DNA of 64,000 nucleotides from Woeseia sp034521225 (GCA_034521225.1 JAXHMR010000016.1:62001-126000), one strand, 5' to 3'; positions 1 to 9,289 are shown, numbered from the stretch's first letter. The notes: generated by a model from the sequence alone, not told the origin. Numbers and translations: made by a program.

Positions 1-584
1 AGTTCTGCTGCGGGGACAACCTCGTTGACCAGGCCAAACGCCTGCGCTTCTTCCGCTGATATGAAATCCCCTGTCAGCAGCATTTGCATCGCTCGTTTAC
101 GCAGCAGGTTGCGACTCAAGGGTACCGCCGGAGTTGAACAGAACAAGCCGAAGTTAATGCCCGAGACGGCGAATCGCGCGTCCTCCGCCGCCACCGCCAG
201 ATCGCAGTTGGCGACCAGCTGGCAGCCGGCGGCGGTGGCGATTCCGTTCACCTGCGCGATGACCGGTTGCGGCAAGCGGTTAATACTGATCATCATGCGC
301 CCACACTCATCGAAGAGCCCCTGATGAACGGCGCGTTCTTCGCTGGCTCGCATTTCTTTTAAATCATGGCCCGCGCAAAACGCCTTGCCATGGGCGGCAA
401 TGATTACGACTCGTACCGTGTCATCTTGCGCGATCTGATCGAGTTCATACTGCAGACTGGCGAGCAACTCTTCGGACAAGGCATTGAATTTCGCCGGTCG
501 ATTGAGTGTCAGGGTTGCAATTCCCTGATCATCGCTGCGCAAAAGGACGGGCTCTGGAGTGACCGGATCGGTGTTGGTATTCAT
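1..584 (-). CDS. Enoyl-CoA hydratase/isomerase family protein (3' end beyond window)
   Basis: The reverse-strand product starts MNTNTDPVTPEPVLL and carries the crotonase core: LTLNRPAKFNALS near residue 25, the oxyanion-hole stretch KAFCAGHDLKEM near residue 70, and NGIATAAGCQLVANCDLA near residue 115. This fold hydrates or isomerises acyl-CoA thioesters, usually in fatty-acid or amino-acid degradation in the cytoplasm. The ATG at 584 is preceded by AGAGGG at about ten bases, which supports this start. The upstream small gene ends in the overlapping ATGA, so the two are probably translationally coupled. About 194 codons are visible; the C-terminal quarter lies outside the window. Exact substrate is not readable. 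Confidence 0.9.
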   Translation of the reverse strand, partial: MNTNTDPVTPEPVLLRSDDQGIATLTLNRPAKFNALSEELLASLQYELDQIAQDDTVRVVIIAAHGKAFCAGHDLKEMRASEERAVHQGLFDECGRMMISINRLPQPVIAQVNGIATAAGCQLVANCDLAVAAEDARFAVSGINFGLFCSTPAVPLSRNLLRKRAMQMLLTGDFISAEEAQAFGLVNEVVPAAE

Positions 585-844
585 CGCTTGAATTCCCTCT
601 GAGATTTAACCCCGATATGACAGAAGCTTTTCGGCGAAAACCACTTATCGCTCGGGAACGACTGATTCCAGGCTGTAATATCACCATACTCATCGGCGAC
701 GATTTTTTCCAATGTCGATAATAGTATCGGCAGCGGGCCGGCCGTCAATTCAGCCTCAACATTGAACGCCGACACAGCCACCCCGGTGACGTCAACCCAG
801 CGGCCCTTTGAACAAGCCTCAAAATGAGCTTTGGATGTGTCCAT
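581..844 (-). CDS. Small hypothetical protein coupled to the enoyl-CoA hydratase
   Basis: An 87-residue reading frame starting MDTSKAHFEAC and ending SQREFKR. I do not recognise a family. Two things support it as a real gene: its TGA overlaps the ATG of the enoyl-CoA hydratase in an ATGA, and the Shine-Dalgarno of the hydratase lies inside its last codons. The frame stays open upstream to 949, but that part overlaps the transposase remnant on the other strand. The original N-terminus may therefore have been removed by the insertion. It could also be a non-coding leader. Confidence 0.4.
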   Translation of the reverse strand: MDTSKAHFEACSKGRWVDVTGVAVSAFNVEAELTAGPLPILLSTLEKIVADEYGDITAWNQSFPSDKWFSPKSFCHIGVKSQREFKR

Positions 845-1028
845 GATGCTCGCGGCACTCCAGTTGCCGCAGCAGCCTGTTCGCCAGTAGGTGCTGTCTT
901 TCCCGTATGCGCTGCGATACCTGCTGGCGACATGGCCCGAGGTCATCATTCAGGTGCTCGGCATTGTCCGAGCGATTTCAGGTCATCTGGACCACAAAAC
1001 CAGCCTATGGGGTGCGAATTCCAAGTGA
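843..1028 (+). mobile_element. IS91-family transposase remnant
   Basis: Read from 843, the frame gives LPQQPVRQ, a TAG at 888-890, then VLSFPYALRYLLATWPEV and VLGIVRAISGHL, ending at TGA 1026-1028. IS91-type transposases carry a segment of the form PVRQWVLSFPYPLRYLLA followed by VLGIVYRAIS, so the TAG stands exactly where the family has tryptophan. Only about 60 residues of an element that normally encodes about 400 are left, and no ends are visible. It is a dead fragment. It abuts the DUF1206 gene and replaces that gene's first repeat. Confidence 0.72.
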
Positions 1029-1534
1029 GTGCCTTTACGCATATCGGCCTGGCGTTTTTTGCGGTCAGCCTCCTGTTCGGCTGGGGAGCGGGATCAAGGA
1101 CGGGCGAGTCGGGAGATGGATCCGGTCAGGAATGGACTGCCTGGCTCTTAAGCCAGCCGTTCGGTCCCTGGCTTGTTGCCGGCGTGGGCGTAGTCATTGC
1201 CGGCGTCGGATTCGCGCATTTCTTCAAAGCCTGGAAGGCGGGGTTCGAGAAGTATTTTATTATGAGTGAACGTGAGCGTGCCGTTTTCTCGCCAATCTGT
1301 CGCTTCGGACTGGCGGCACGCGGAGTTGTATTCCTGATTATCGGTGGATTCCTTATGGTAGCCGCGATCCAGCATGACTCCAGTGAAGCGCGCGGACTGA
1401 GCGGTGTGTTGCAAGCCCTGCAACAACAGTCTTTCGGTAATTTCCTGCTGGCGATTCTGGCATTTGGTTTGCTGGCATTCGCCGCATATAGCCTGATCGA
1501 AGCGAGATACAGGACGATCAGCGTCGACGGTTGA
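1007..1534 (+). pseudogene. DUF1206 membrane protein, 5'-truncated
   Basis: DUF1206 proteins are integral membrane proteins of about 270 residues built from three two-helix repeats. Only repeats two and three are present: GLAFFAVSLLFGW and EWTAWLLSQPFGPWLVAGVG, followed by RFGLAARGVVFLIIGGFL and SEARGLSGVLQALQ to LIEARYRTI at the C-terminus. Upstream, where repeat one should be, the sequence becomes the IS91 remnant. The ATG at 1007 and a GTG at 1025 are both available, but neither restores the missing repeat. The function of the family is unknown. This is either a pseudogene or a shortened protein. Confidence 0.75.
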
Positions 1535-1561
1535 GAGGGCCGCGCCGGTTCCGGTTTTATT

Positions 1562-2318
1562 TTACTCGACCTTTCCGCGGCTGCGAAGTTGCTCCGCAAC
1601 CACCCAGCACAGAAGTGCCCAGGCCGCACCGGCGGTCCAGCCGGCCAACACATCCGTCGGCCAGTGGACACCGAGATAGACACGACTTAAGCCAACGAGC
1701 AAGGTCAGCAACGCCGCAACCCCCAACAAGTACGCTTTCAGGCGCAAGCCCGGCTGGGTACCGGCAAGGAGCGCACCGATCGTCAGGAAGGTCACGGCTG
1801 ACATCATCGAATGGCCGCTCGGAAAGCTGTTTGTATATACGCTCATGGCGTGCGGCACGAGATCCGGCCGCGGCCGGGCAAACACAATCTTGAGCAAAGC
1901 GTCGCAACAGCACGCCGCTGCCGATCGCCAGCAACAGGTAAATCGCCGTATGCCGCTTGCGCTGCAAGATCAGGAAACCGGCAATGAACAGCGTTGTCAG
2001 TGTCAGAATTCCGATGCCGCCGAGACCCGTGATGTCGCGTGCCGTCTCTTCGAACCATCCGGGTCCGCGCGGATCAGTGGCGTCGCCGGGTTCGCGCATG
2101 GCCAGTAACAAGCGCTCATCGAGCGTCGCTGTATCGCCTTCCAGTACTGAATCGGCAAGCTCGGTAAATGCCCACGTAGCGCCTGCAATCAGCACAAAAG
2201 CGATCAGCACGTACGGTTCGTGCCCGCCTATCCACGTGAGAGCTCGCTGGATCCTGCCGCCGCCTTGCTCGACGACCGGTTCCCGATCGGCAGTCAACTG
2301 TGACCACTGGCGCTTCAA
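1562..2318 (-). CDS. PAP2-family phosphatase (frameshifted)
   Basis: A membrane phosphatase of the PAP2 superfamily, about 250 residues, with helices such as EPYVLIAFVLIAGATWAF and GIGILTLTTLFIAGFLIL. The three PAP2 motifs are visible: KIVFARPRP, FPSGHSMM and SRVYLGVHWPTDVLAGW. The protein probably dephosphorylates undecaprenyl pyrophosphate or a phosphatidate-type lipid at the inner membrane. The N-terminal half (2318 to about 1895) and the motif-bearing half (about 1897 to 1562) lie in different frames; one base restores a normal-length protein. The start at 2318 is a TTG and is uncertain. Confidence 0.85.
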
Positions 2319-2808
2319 CCGTTGCTGAATGCCTTGTCCCTTTCCGGAAATCAGAGCTGCTCCTTAAATCAGACGCGCGCAGCGCCCGCCTTGGCCGGTC
2401 GCCGATTCGAGTAGCTGCCGGAGCACCTCAATTTCCGGCGCCGACGCCTCAGGATACGACCTGATATTGCCGATCTTAGACACGCTCACTCTATCTCCCG
2501 CAGCAACCTGAGTAAAAAGTTTTTGGAAATGGCCGGAGGTCGTTAGTAATGAAGCAGGTTTCGTGCCAACCATTCGCCGCGAATCGAGAGGAAGAACTAA
2601 CAACTGCCGGTATCCCGCGGATGTGATTTACCCGGGGCGATTGGGCAATTTCTACAGCCGATGGCGTAACTATTGCCGAGGTCTGCAGCTCGAACCACAG
2701 GCAGGTAGCCGCACTTGTCGCTTGCATTGGATCGCCGGTACACGGACTATTCCACCTGTGGCGGGTGGCCGCCGGAACATGATTCGCACGTACCAGCAGG
2801 GGGAAGTA
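2319..2808. other. Intergenic stretch with no recognisable gene
   Basis: Between the PAP2 phosphatase and the exported fumarylacetoacetase-fold gene. A 79-codon reverse frame (2364-2603) contains QVAAGDRVSVSKIGNIRSY, but it matches nothing I know and lacks a convincing ribosome site. The forward frame leading into the next gene is open from 2563, yet the codons before 2809 do not resemble a protein. I see no repeat or RNA structure here. Confidence 0.4.
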
Positions 2809-3630
2809 ATGAACTACAGGCCATTGCCGACATTCCTGGCAGTGCTCGTTGTCGCCGGCGTATCGACGGCGCATGCCGAACACTACGTGCGCTACGATGC
2901 CGGCGGTCACGCGAGTTACGGTGTCATCGACGGTGACCGTATCCATGAACTCGACACCGCGCCTTACCTTGGTGGTAAGCGCACGGGCGCGTCGGTAGAG
3001 ATGGATGACGTGCGGCTGCTTGCGCCGGCGGAACCGTCAAAAGTGTTCGCGGTCGGTTTCAACTACATGAGCCACCGCGGAGAACGGGAACTGCCCCCGC
3101 ATCCCCCCATTTTCCTGAAGTTGCCCTCGGCGATCACCGATCCGGAAACGGTCATCGTGCCACCGGCCGGCGCCAGCGATCTGCATTACGAAGCAGAGCT
3201 CGTCATCGTCATCGGCCGCACGGCCAGCAAGGTGTCTGCCGAAGACGCAGCCGACTACATTTTCGGCGTAACGGCAGGCAACGATGTCAGCGAACGCGCC
3301 TGGCAGGCAAACGACCTGCAATGGTTCCGGGGCAAGGCGAGCGACGACTTCGGTCCGATCGGCCCCGTGATCGTGACCGATGTCGATTACAACGACGTAC
3401 TCGTGCAATCGCGGCTGAACGGCAAAGTGATGCAATCACAACGCACGCGCGACTTCATTCACGACGCGCACGCGATCGTCAGCCACATCAGCCAGTACGC
3501 CACGTTGTATCCCGGCGACCTGATATTTACGGGGACGCCCGGCGAGACCAGTTCGATGCAACCTGGCGATGTCATCGAGATCGAAGTCGAGGGTGTCGGC
3601 GTGCTGCGCAATACGATCGGCTCGCCCTGA
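2809..3630 (+). CDS. Exported fumarylacetoacetate hydrolase-fold protein
   Basis: A 273-residue FAH-superfamily protein. It starts at 2809, where AGGGGGAAGTA precedes the ATG. Residues 1-23 (MNYRPLPTFLAVLVVAGVST then AHA) form a Sec-type signal peptide. The catalytic fold follows: VFAVGFNYMSHRGE, FLKLPSAI, HYEAELVIVIGR carrying the metal-binding acids, VTAGNDVSERAWQ, FGPIGPVIV and LIFTGTPGETSSMQPGD near the end. Known members are cytoplasmic C-C hydrolases, decarboxylases or isomerases of beta-keto acids and catechol meta-cleavage products. A periplasmic location is unusual and inferred from the signal peptide alone. The reading frame is intact. Confidence 0.87.
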   Translation: MNYRPLPTFLAVLVVAGVSTAHAEHYVRYDAGGHASYGVIDGDRIHELDTAPYLGGKRTGASVEMDDVRLLAPAEPSKVFAVGFNYMSHRGERELPPHPPIFLKLPSAITDPETVIVPPAGASDLHYEAELVIVIGRTASKVSAEDAADYIFGVTAGNDVSERAWQANDLQWFRGKASDDFGPIGPVIVTDVDYNDVLVQSRLNGKVMQSQRTRDFIHDAHAIVSHISQYATLYPGDLIFTGTPGETSSMQPGDVIEIEVEGVGVLRNTIGSP

Positions 3631-4162
3631 GAGCGTTTGAGTTACTGCTTGATTTTCGATGGCGCCAGAAGCTACTTTCCACTCTGCCAGGGCCAGCTTC
3701 CAGTCAGCTCGACTTTGAGGGTGAAGTCTTGCCTCATCACAGCTAACGACGGTTACGTCTGATAGTTGCCCGCGGAATAATTCAAACGCCTGTTTATTGC
3801 CACTGCCGTCCTAGTGGCTGACTTCGAACGTATCGAATTACTTCTGCGCGGAGGCCATCGGTTTCCGGGATACAACTTCTGACTCCTCAGCCGTGATGCC
3901 GATCACGCCAACTTCTACATGTTCCGGCAATCGCCTCATGCCATCTTCAATCGCGCGTCTCATCGCCCAGACGTGTCTGTGCGGCACCGTACACGCAGAG
4001 GCTCCTGACCAGCGCGCGCAGCGGCGGGGGCAGCATTTCGCACCAGACAGGGGAACGGCCCCTATCCTGCTGCTTCCGACCGGCCCTACAGCAGGAATGA
4101 TTAGCTTGGTATAAAGTGGTATCCGAACGAGCAACCGATAACACGCTGGAGAATTGAAAAAC
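3631..4162. other. Intergenic stretch with a short unidentified reverse reading frame
   Basis: About 530 bases without a clear gene. On the reverse strand 3963-3838 reads MRRAIEDGMRRLPEHVEVGV and then IGITAEESEVVSRKPM before a stop, which has the composition of a real protein C-terminus. Upstream the frame turns unprotein-like. It may be the tail of a decayed gene. I could not assign it to a family, and nothing else is evident here. Confidence 0.3.
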
Positions 4163-4651
4163 GTGAAGCCAGCCACCGCCGCCAGCGCCCTTCGTGTACA
4201 GGAGTACCTGGGGCCGGACTACGAAGTACTTGAGTTCGAGGAAAGCACGCGCAGCGCTGCAGATGCCGCGGCCGCGATCGGCTGTAACGTGGCAGCCATC
4301 GCCAAGTCGCTGCTCTTCGAACTGGAAGATGAGTCGCCGCTGCTGGTGATAGCATCCGGCCGCAACCGGGTGGATGAAGCGCGTGTGGCTGAGTTGGTCG
4401 GGCAATCCGTGCATCGTCCGGATGCGGCTTTCGTCCGACACCACACGGGTTTCTCCATCGGTGGCGTGCCGCCAGTGGGCCATCCGCAACCACTGCCGGT
4501 CGTGCTGGACGAAGATCTGCTGAAGCTGGCGGAAATCTGGGCGGCGGCCGGCACGCCCAACGCCGTGTTCCGGATGTCGCCGAAGCAGCTTTGTGAACTG
4601 ACCAACGGTCGCATTGCGGCGGTGGCGGAGCGCCAGGCTGCCGGCTCGTGA
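4163..4651 (+). CDS. YbaK/EbsC family aminoacyl-tRNA deacylase-like protein
   Basis: About 160 residues with the YbaK/ProX fold: an early VLEFEESTRSAADAAAAIGC, then AIAKSLLFELEDESPLLVIA carrying the conserved lysine of the editing site, followed by GRNRVDEARVAELVG and TGFSIGGVPPVGH. Relatives hydrolyse misacylated Cys-tRNA(Pro) or Ala-tRNA(Pro) in trans. Two starts are possible. TTG 4154 has GGAG only two bases upstream. GTG 4163 has it eleven bases upstream and is preferred. The stop overlaps the GTG start of the next gene by four bases, suggesting an operon. Confidence 0.9.
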   Translation: MKPATAASALRVQEYLGPDYEVLEFEESTRSAADAAAAIGCNVAAIAKSLLFELEDESPLLVIASGRNRVDEARVAELVGQSVHRPDAAFVRHHTGFSIGGVPPVGHPQPLPVVLDEDLLKLAEIWAAAGTPNAVFRMSPKQLCELTNGRIAAVAERQAAGS

Positions 4652-5499
4652 CCAGGCTTCGGCTGTTCGCCATGAATATGCTCACAATTGTGCTGTTGGC
4701 TGCGGCGTTTGGTGGTGCCAGTGCACAGGAGGCCGATTACGCTGGTGCTGATGGAAATGGCGGCTGCCATGTGCTGGCACGTGATTTACCCGTGCCTCCC
4801 TGCGAGGGGCAGCCCTACCCGGCGGCCAGCGCCGTCGGCGACTCGCTCAACCAACTGGTTTTAATTGACGAGGAAGTGCCGGAACGCTGGACGCCGCCAC
4901 CCTGCACCGGTTGGTCAGCCGGGCCCACCCAAGCTCTGCAAGCCACAGCGGGACGGTTCAGGATGGCGGGCGACACTGATGCCCTTGCGGCGCACCTGGC
5001 CAGAGTTTCGCGGATGACAGGCATTGTCTATTGGTCGACGACGCGCGAGCAATGGCGGCCGCTTTTCGATGAGGCGTTTGCCCTCGCTCGGCCCGATCCG
5101 AACGCCAGGCGCGCTGACTTCACGACAGGCAATGTCGTGCCGGGTGCGGAGCTTCATTCGTTGCTCAAGGAAAACAACCCCACTGAAGGTGTCGTCTTCC
5201 GTACGACAGTGCATGAGCGAACGCCGGATCAGCTTGTATTCGAGACGGTCAATGTCACGGCCATCAAGGTAAAACTGCTGCTATTCACGCTTGAGATTGC
5301 GGGGCCGGAGGAATTCCGCCAACTGTACTTCGTCAAGCGCGAACAAGACGATGTCTGGCGCTTTTACAACCTGAACCGCATGGGTCAGGCCAGAACGCTC
5401 GCCGGCAGCTCGGCCGCAAACTACCGTAATCGCGCCGAAGCCTATTTCCGATACCTGGCTGGTCTGGACATGACGCGCGAGCCTCCCGCATCGCCTTAG
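4648..5499 (+). CDS. Exported protein of unknown function, DUF6675-like
   Basis: A 283-residue protein with a signal peptide (MLTIVLLAAAFGGASAQ around residues 11-27) and no other membrane segment, so it is probably periplasmic. The middle carries RMTGIVYWSTTREQWRPLF and the end has LYFVKREQDDVWRFYNLNR, a pattern I associate with the uncharacterised DUF6675 group; this match is from memory and not firm. The GTG start overlaps the stop of the YbaK-type gene by four bases. A later in-frame ATG at residue 9 would also give a complete signal peptide. No function is claimed. Confidence 0.75.
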   Translation: MTRLRLFAMNMLTIVLLAAAFGGASAQEADYAGADGNGGCHVLARDLPVPPCEGQPYPAASAVGDSLNQLVLIDEEVPERWTPPPCTGWSAGPTQALQATAGRFRMAGDTDALAAHLARVSRMTGIVYWSTTREQWRPLFDEAFALARPDPNARRADFTTGNVVPGAELHSLLKENNPTEGVVFRTTVHERTPDQLVFETVNVTAIKVKLLLFTLEIAGPEEFRQLYFVKREQDDVWRFYNLNRMGQARTLAGSSAANYRNRAEAYFRYLAGLDMTREPPASP

Positions 5500-5532
5500 G
5501 AGTCTGCGAGCCTTCCACTATCGCAGCTTCCT

Positions 5533-6105
5533 CTACCTTCGGGTTCCCGGATTCAGGCTGAAGCGCAAGCCGACATAGTTGGGCCCTATCTCCGGCACCC
5601 AGACAACACTTTGCTCTCGAGACTGCGTCAACAGAAACGAGCTGGCGATGCCAACTGCCGCGCCACCGAGCACATCGGCCGCATCATGCTCGTCGGCATC
5701 GATGCGCGTCCAGCCTGTGTAAGCAGCGAGCGCGTAGGCCCACCAGGCACGCCTGATACCGTAGCGGCGATGCAGGAAGGCCGCGCCTTGAAAGGCGGTC
5801 GACGCATGCCCTGACGGAAATGCGTCATCGTCGCTGCCGTCGATACGTTTCTTATCCACGACCTGCTTCAGCGCGTAAGTCGCGACGATGTTGGCTGCAA
5901 AAGACTGATAGAAATCGCGGCGTCCTTGCGGATCATCATAATGAAAGGTCAGCGCCCACGCAGCGGTCGGGACGGCAACGCGGAGGATGTCCCCACTTTC
6001 CTCCGCGGAACCAGCGGCCGCCGTGTGACAGAAAGCGAGCGTGTAAACAAGCACCGCGAGCGCCTCGCATCGCGCGCGCTGTTTCAGCAGAATTATTCGA
6101 GGCAT
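5533..6105 (-). CDS. PAP2-family phosphatase, exported
   Basis: A 190-residue PAP2-superfamily protein with an N-terminal signal or anchor (ALAVLVYTLAFCHTAAAG). It carries AFPSGHASTAFQGAAFL (motif 2) and TRIDADEHDAADVLGGAAVG (motif 3); motif 1 is reduced to the ALKQVVDKKRIDG region, without the usual RP pair. The acid-phosphatase fold suggests hydrolysis of a phospholipid or isoprenoid phosphate on the outer face of the inner membrane. It converges with the DUF6675-like gene, 33 bases away. The gene is intact, unlike the first PAP2 gene, and the two are not close copies. Confidence 0.85.
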   Translation of the reverse strand: MPRIILLKQRARCEALAVLVYTLAFCHTAAAGSAEESGDILRVAVPTAAWALTFHYDDPQGRRDFYQSFAANIVATYALKQVVDKKRIDGSDDDAFPSGHASTAFQGAAFLHRRYGIRRAWWAYALAAYTGWTRIDADEHDAADVLGGAAVGIASSFLLTQSREQSVVWVPEIGPNYVGLRFSLNPGTRR

Positions 6106-6192
6106 GCAGTACAGAGGCCGGCTCTAAAAGTGGCACTTTAGCGCGCAGCGAGGCACACGCAAACTGCGGCCAGACATAAAACGGTGTTATGG

Positions 6193-6230
6193 TTGACTAG
6201 CACAGTAAAACGCTATAAAAGTACTATACA
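6193..6230 (+). promoter_or_regulatory. Possible promoter of the oxidoreductase gene
   Basis: In the AT-richer gap ahead of 6275 there is TTGACT at 6193-6198 followed by TATAAA at 6214-6219 (15-base gap) and TATACA at 6225-6230. The spacing to TATAAA is short for a sigma-70 promoter, so the true pair is uncertain. Confidence 0.35.
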
Positions 6231-6274
6231 AGGCAACACCGCAGCCCGCTACAGCCATAATCAAGGGGAGCACA

Positions 6275-7389
6275 ATGAGACTACGCAACCGGATCCTCGC
6301 CTCCATACTTGTGCTCCTGACCCTGGGCATCGCGTCACTGGCGATCGCCCTGAGCTATGAGTCGCCTTGCATTGAGCCAGAGGCCTTGCCCGAAGGTAAG
6401 GAACGGATGCAAGGGGTGGTCCGACGTTGCTACGGCACCGCTGACGTGCTGAAGCTCGAAGATATGGAAAAGCCCGGGGTTGCGAGCAATGAGCTCTTGA
6501 TCAAGGTTCAAGCGGCCGCAGTGAACCCACTCGACTATCACTATATGACCGGGAAACCATACGTCATGCGGTTGTCGACAGGCCTCGGTACCCCGGACCG
6601 GGAGCGGCTCGGTACCGACTTTTCCGGAACTGTCGAGGCTGTCGGAAGCAACGTCACCCGATTCAAGCCAGGCGATGAAATACTGGGAGCCCGAACCGGC
6701 GCGCTGGCCGAGTACATCACGGTAACCGAAGATGGATCCATAACCCGCAAACCGGCGAACCTCACTTTTGACCAGGCAGCGCGATCCCTGTTGCCGCGAT
6801 TACCGCCTTGCGAAGGTTTGCGCGACAAGGGTCGCATACAGCAGGGACAGAAGGTGCTGATCAATGGTGCTTCGGGAGGCGTAGGCACGTTCGCCGTGCA
6901 GATCGCCAAATCCATTCGGTGCCGAAAGTGACCGGCGTATGCAGCACGCGCAATGTCGAAATGGTGCGCTCGCTAGGTGCAGATCACGTAATCGATTACA
7001 CCCGCGAGAACTTTACGGACAGCGCAGAGCGTTATGACCTGATCCTGGACAATGTCGGCAACCACCCATTGCTTGCAATCAAAAGGACATTGAAACCACA
7101 GGGGCTCGTCGTGATCGTCGGCGGTCCGAAAGACAACCGCTGGATTGGCCCGCTTGGTCGGTCGGCGAGGGCCATGATGTTGAACCCGTTCATCGGCGAC
7201 AAGTTTGTCGGGATCATCGCCAGCCTGAACCAGGCCGATCTCGATACGCTCGCCGAACTTGCACGCACAGGAAAAATGACGCCGGTGATGGACCGGCGCT
7301 ATGCACTGGACGAAACGGCCGAGGCTATACGATACCTTGAACAAGGGCGGGCTCGCGGCAAGGTTATTGTTGCTATTGGGGAACGATGA
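6275..7389 (+). CDS. NAD(P)-dependent MDR oxidoreductase, quinone-reductase type, membrane-anchored (frameshifted)
   Basis: A medium-chain dehydrogenase/reductase of about 370 residues. Residues 1-28 (LASILVLLTLGIASLAIALS) form an N-terminal membrane anchor. The GroES-like domain follows (AAVNPLDYHYMTGKPY, GTDFSGTVEAVGSNV), then the Rossmann domain (LINGASGGVGTFAVQIAKS, VIDYTRENFTD, GPKDNRWIGPLGR). No structural-zinc cysteine cluster is seen, as in quinone oxidoreductases. Two errors near 6778 and 6820 cancel each other, and another near 6912 breaks the frame between AKS and VTGVCSTRN; the total length is normal. Reading starts at an ATG preceded by AAGGGGAGCACA. Confidence 0.85.
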
Positions 7390-7489
7390 TATTCCATAGT
7401 TCCGAGCAAAGCCGCGGCCGGGTTGCGAAATTCATCAGAGCCCGATCCAGTCGACAAAGTGCACGCTATAAAACTCTGGCACGCATCCG

Positions 7490-8083
7490 TCAGGCTGATT
7501 TCCTCAGCAATACCACATTGGAACAGGGGAAGTCGCACTGCCAGTTGTGACGTTTTGCAATTACCTGAAAAGTTGCCGCACGGTAAAAAACGACGTGCGT
7601 TGGATCACGGCGGTAATGCCAGCGTGAAAAGGCCGCATCGTCATCCTGGAACGTCGTCATTATGGCAAGCCAGCCGCCCGGCTTGAGCATCCGGTTTAAA
7701 CGGCTGAATTCGTCGGCGGGATGATGGAAATGTTCGACTACCTCGGTACAGGTGATGAAGTCGTAACGGGAATCAAGAACACGGGTATCGTCGAAGAACA
7801 GGGGGTCGAAGACGGCCATAGGATGGCCAGCTTCCGCCAGCATGGCGGCGAGCGCGGGCCCCGGACCACAGCCGTAATCAAGGCCTGAGACTCCGGCCGG
7901 GAGCCGCGCAAGGAGCGGTGCCGCGAGACGCGACAGGAAACCGCGGTAGTTCTCATCGGATACATCGTTCCGGTGCAAGCGGTACTGCGCGTACTCCTCC
8001 GACCGGGCGGGCAGCTGTGACGCCGACAGGAAAGTGGCAACGCAACTGTTGCAGCGCCAATAGTGGCGTGTATCAACGCACAT
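7490..8083 (-). CDS. Class I SAM-dependent methyltransferase with N-terminal zinc-ribbon
   Basis: A 197-residue methyltransferase: GLDYGCGPGPALAAMLAEAG is the SAM-binding motif I, ITCTEVVEHFHHPADEF marks the acidic post-motif region, and LKPGGWLAIMTTFQDD is the typical post-strand element. The N-terminus reads TRHYWRCNSC, and in the same frame upstream of the ATG the codons still give CPVCEARDCSAF. The true protein therefore probably begins near 8119 with a four-cysteine zinc ribbon, behind a small frame error. TTG 8136 lies in the neighbouring frame with MPEIP. Such proteins often modify tRNA, lipids or small acids; the substrate is unknown. Confidence 0.82.
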   Translation of the reverse strand: MCVDTRHYWRCNSCVATFLSASQLPARSEEYAQYRLHRNDVSDENYRGFLSRLAAPLLARLPAGVSGLDYGCGPGPALAAMLAEAGHPMAVFDPLFFDDTRVLDSRYDFITCTEVVEHFHHPADEFSRLNRMLKPGGWLAIMTTFQDDDAAFSRWHYRRDPTHVVFYRAATFQVIAKRHNWQCDFPCSNVVLLRKSA

Positions 8084-8348
8084 GAAAGCCGAGCAATCAC
8101 GCGCCTCGCAAACCGGGCAGCGGGTATTTCAGGCAAGTCAACTGACTTGCGGGGGACAATCGCGTCGTTACAGTAAAGCGTCGCAGCCGCATGCGGGGAA
8201 ATTACGGTCGTGTTCGTTACCGTTGCGGTCGACGACTTGCATCCGAACTGTCCCTTGTCTGTTTCCTTTCATCGAAACTTTTCAGCGGGTCCGGTGACGA
8301 GATTGCTGCCCTGCGGTGCAATGTCGGAGACGCATTTTTCAAAAAAAC

Positions 8349-9289
8349 TCAGATACCGAGGATGCGACGAGCCTCTGCGCAGTCCTTGCCGATCTGTTTC
8401 ACCAGCGCGTCGAGATTTTCGAACTTCATCTCGTCCGGATCCTGGCCACAAACTCAACCGTGATCAACTCACCGTAGATGTCCTGATCGAAGTCGAACAG
8501 GTGTGCCTCGAGAATTACCTGGCCGCTGCCGTGTATCGTCGGACGGACGCCTACATTGGCGACCGCAGGCAGCGGTTCCGCGGCAATACCATGCACCTGC
8601 ACGGCAAAGACGCCGGTTACCGCGCAGTTGCGGCGGCCCGGATCCACGTTCGCGGTCGGGAAGCCCATCGTGCGCCCAAGCTGGCGACCATACTTGACGC
8701 GGCCGGTCATGGTATAGGGCCGGCCGAGCATGCTGGCCGCCCGATCGAGATCACCCTCGCCGAGCGCATCGCGAATCGCCGTGCTGCTGACGCGTTCGCC
8801 GTCAACAATGACACTGTCCACCTGCACGACGTCAAAGCCGTTGTTTCGGCCAGCCTCTTTCAGGTCCGCAGTCGTGCCCTGCCGGTCGCGTGCAAAACGA
8901 AAGTCATCGCCGACCACCAGGCACTTCGTGCCCATGGCCTGCACAACGACTTTGTCGATGAACTCCTGCACGCCAACCTGGCGCATGCGCTCGTCGAATC
9001 GGGGGCAGAAAAACCGGTCCACACCCAACTCGTCCAGCAAGGACGCCCGCTCGCGAAATCGCGTCAGCCGGCCCGGCGGATTGTTGCGGCTGAAATACTC
9101 GCGCGGCAGCGGTTCGAAAGAAAAGACCAGCGCCGCGGCACCAAGCTGGTCCGCTCGCGCCCTGACCTCCCGGATCACGGCCTGGTGACCCAGATGGATC
9201 CCGTCGCAAGAGCCGATCGTGGCCACGCAGCCACGCGGCTCGTCCAGGTGGGCTTGCCGGAGCGCGGCCAGGGTTCGATAAACGTGCAT
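8349..9289 (-). CDS. ribF: Bifunctional riboflavin kinase / FAD synthetase (one frameshift)
   Basis: A protein of about 313 residues beginning MHVYRTLAALRQAH. The N-terminal FAD-synthetase domain has CVATIGSCDGIHLGHQAVI (nucleotidyl-transferase HxGH type) and VGDDFRFARDRQG. SSTAIRDALGEGDLD follows. The C-terminal flavokinase domain has GRTMGFPTANV and VRPTIHGSGQVILEAHLFDF. It converts riboflavin to FMN and FAD in the cytoplasm. The frame ends early at ARIRTR; adding one G near 8438 restores EFVARIRDEMKFENLDALV and the family C-terminus to the stop at 8349-8351. The start at 9289 fits the family length better than 9355. Confidence 0.94.
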
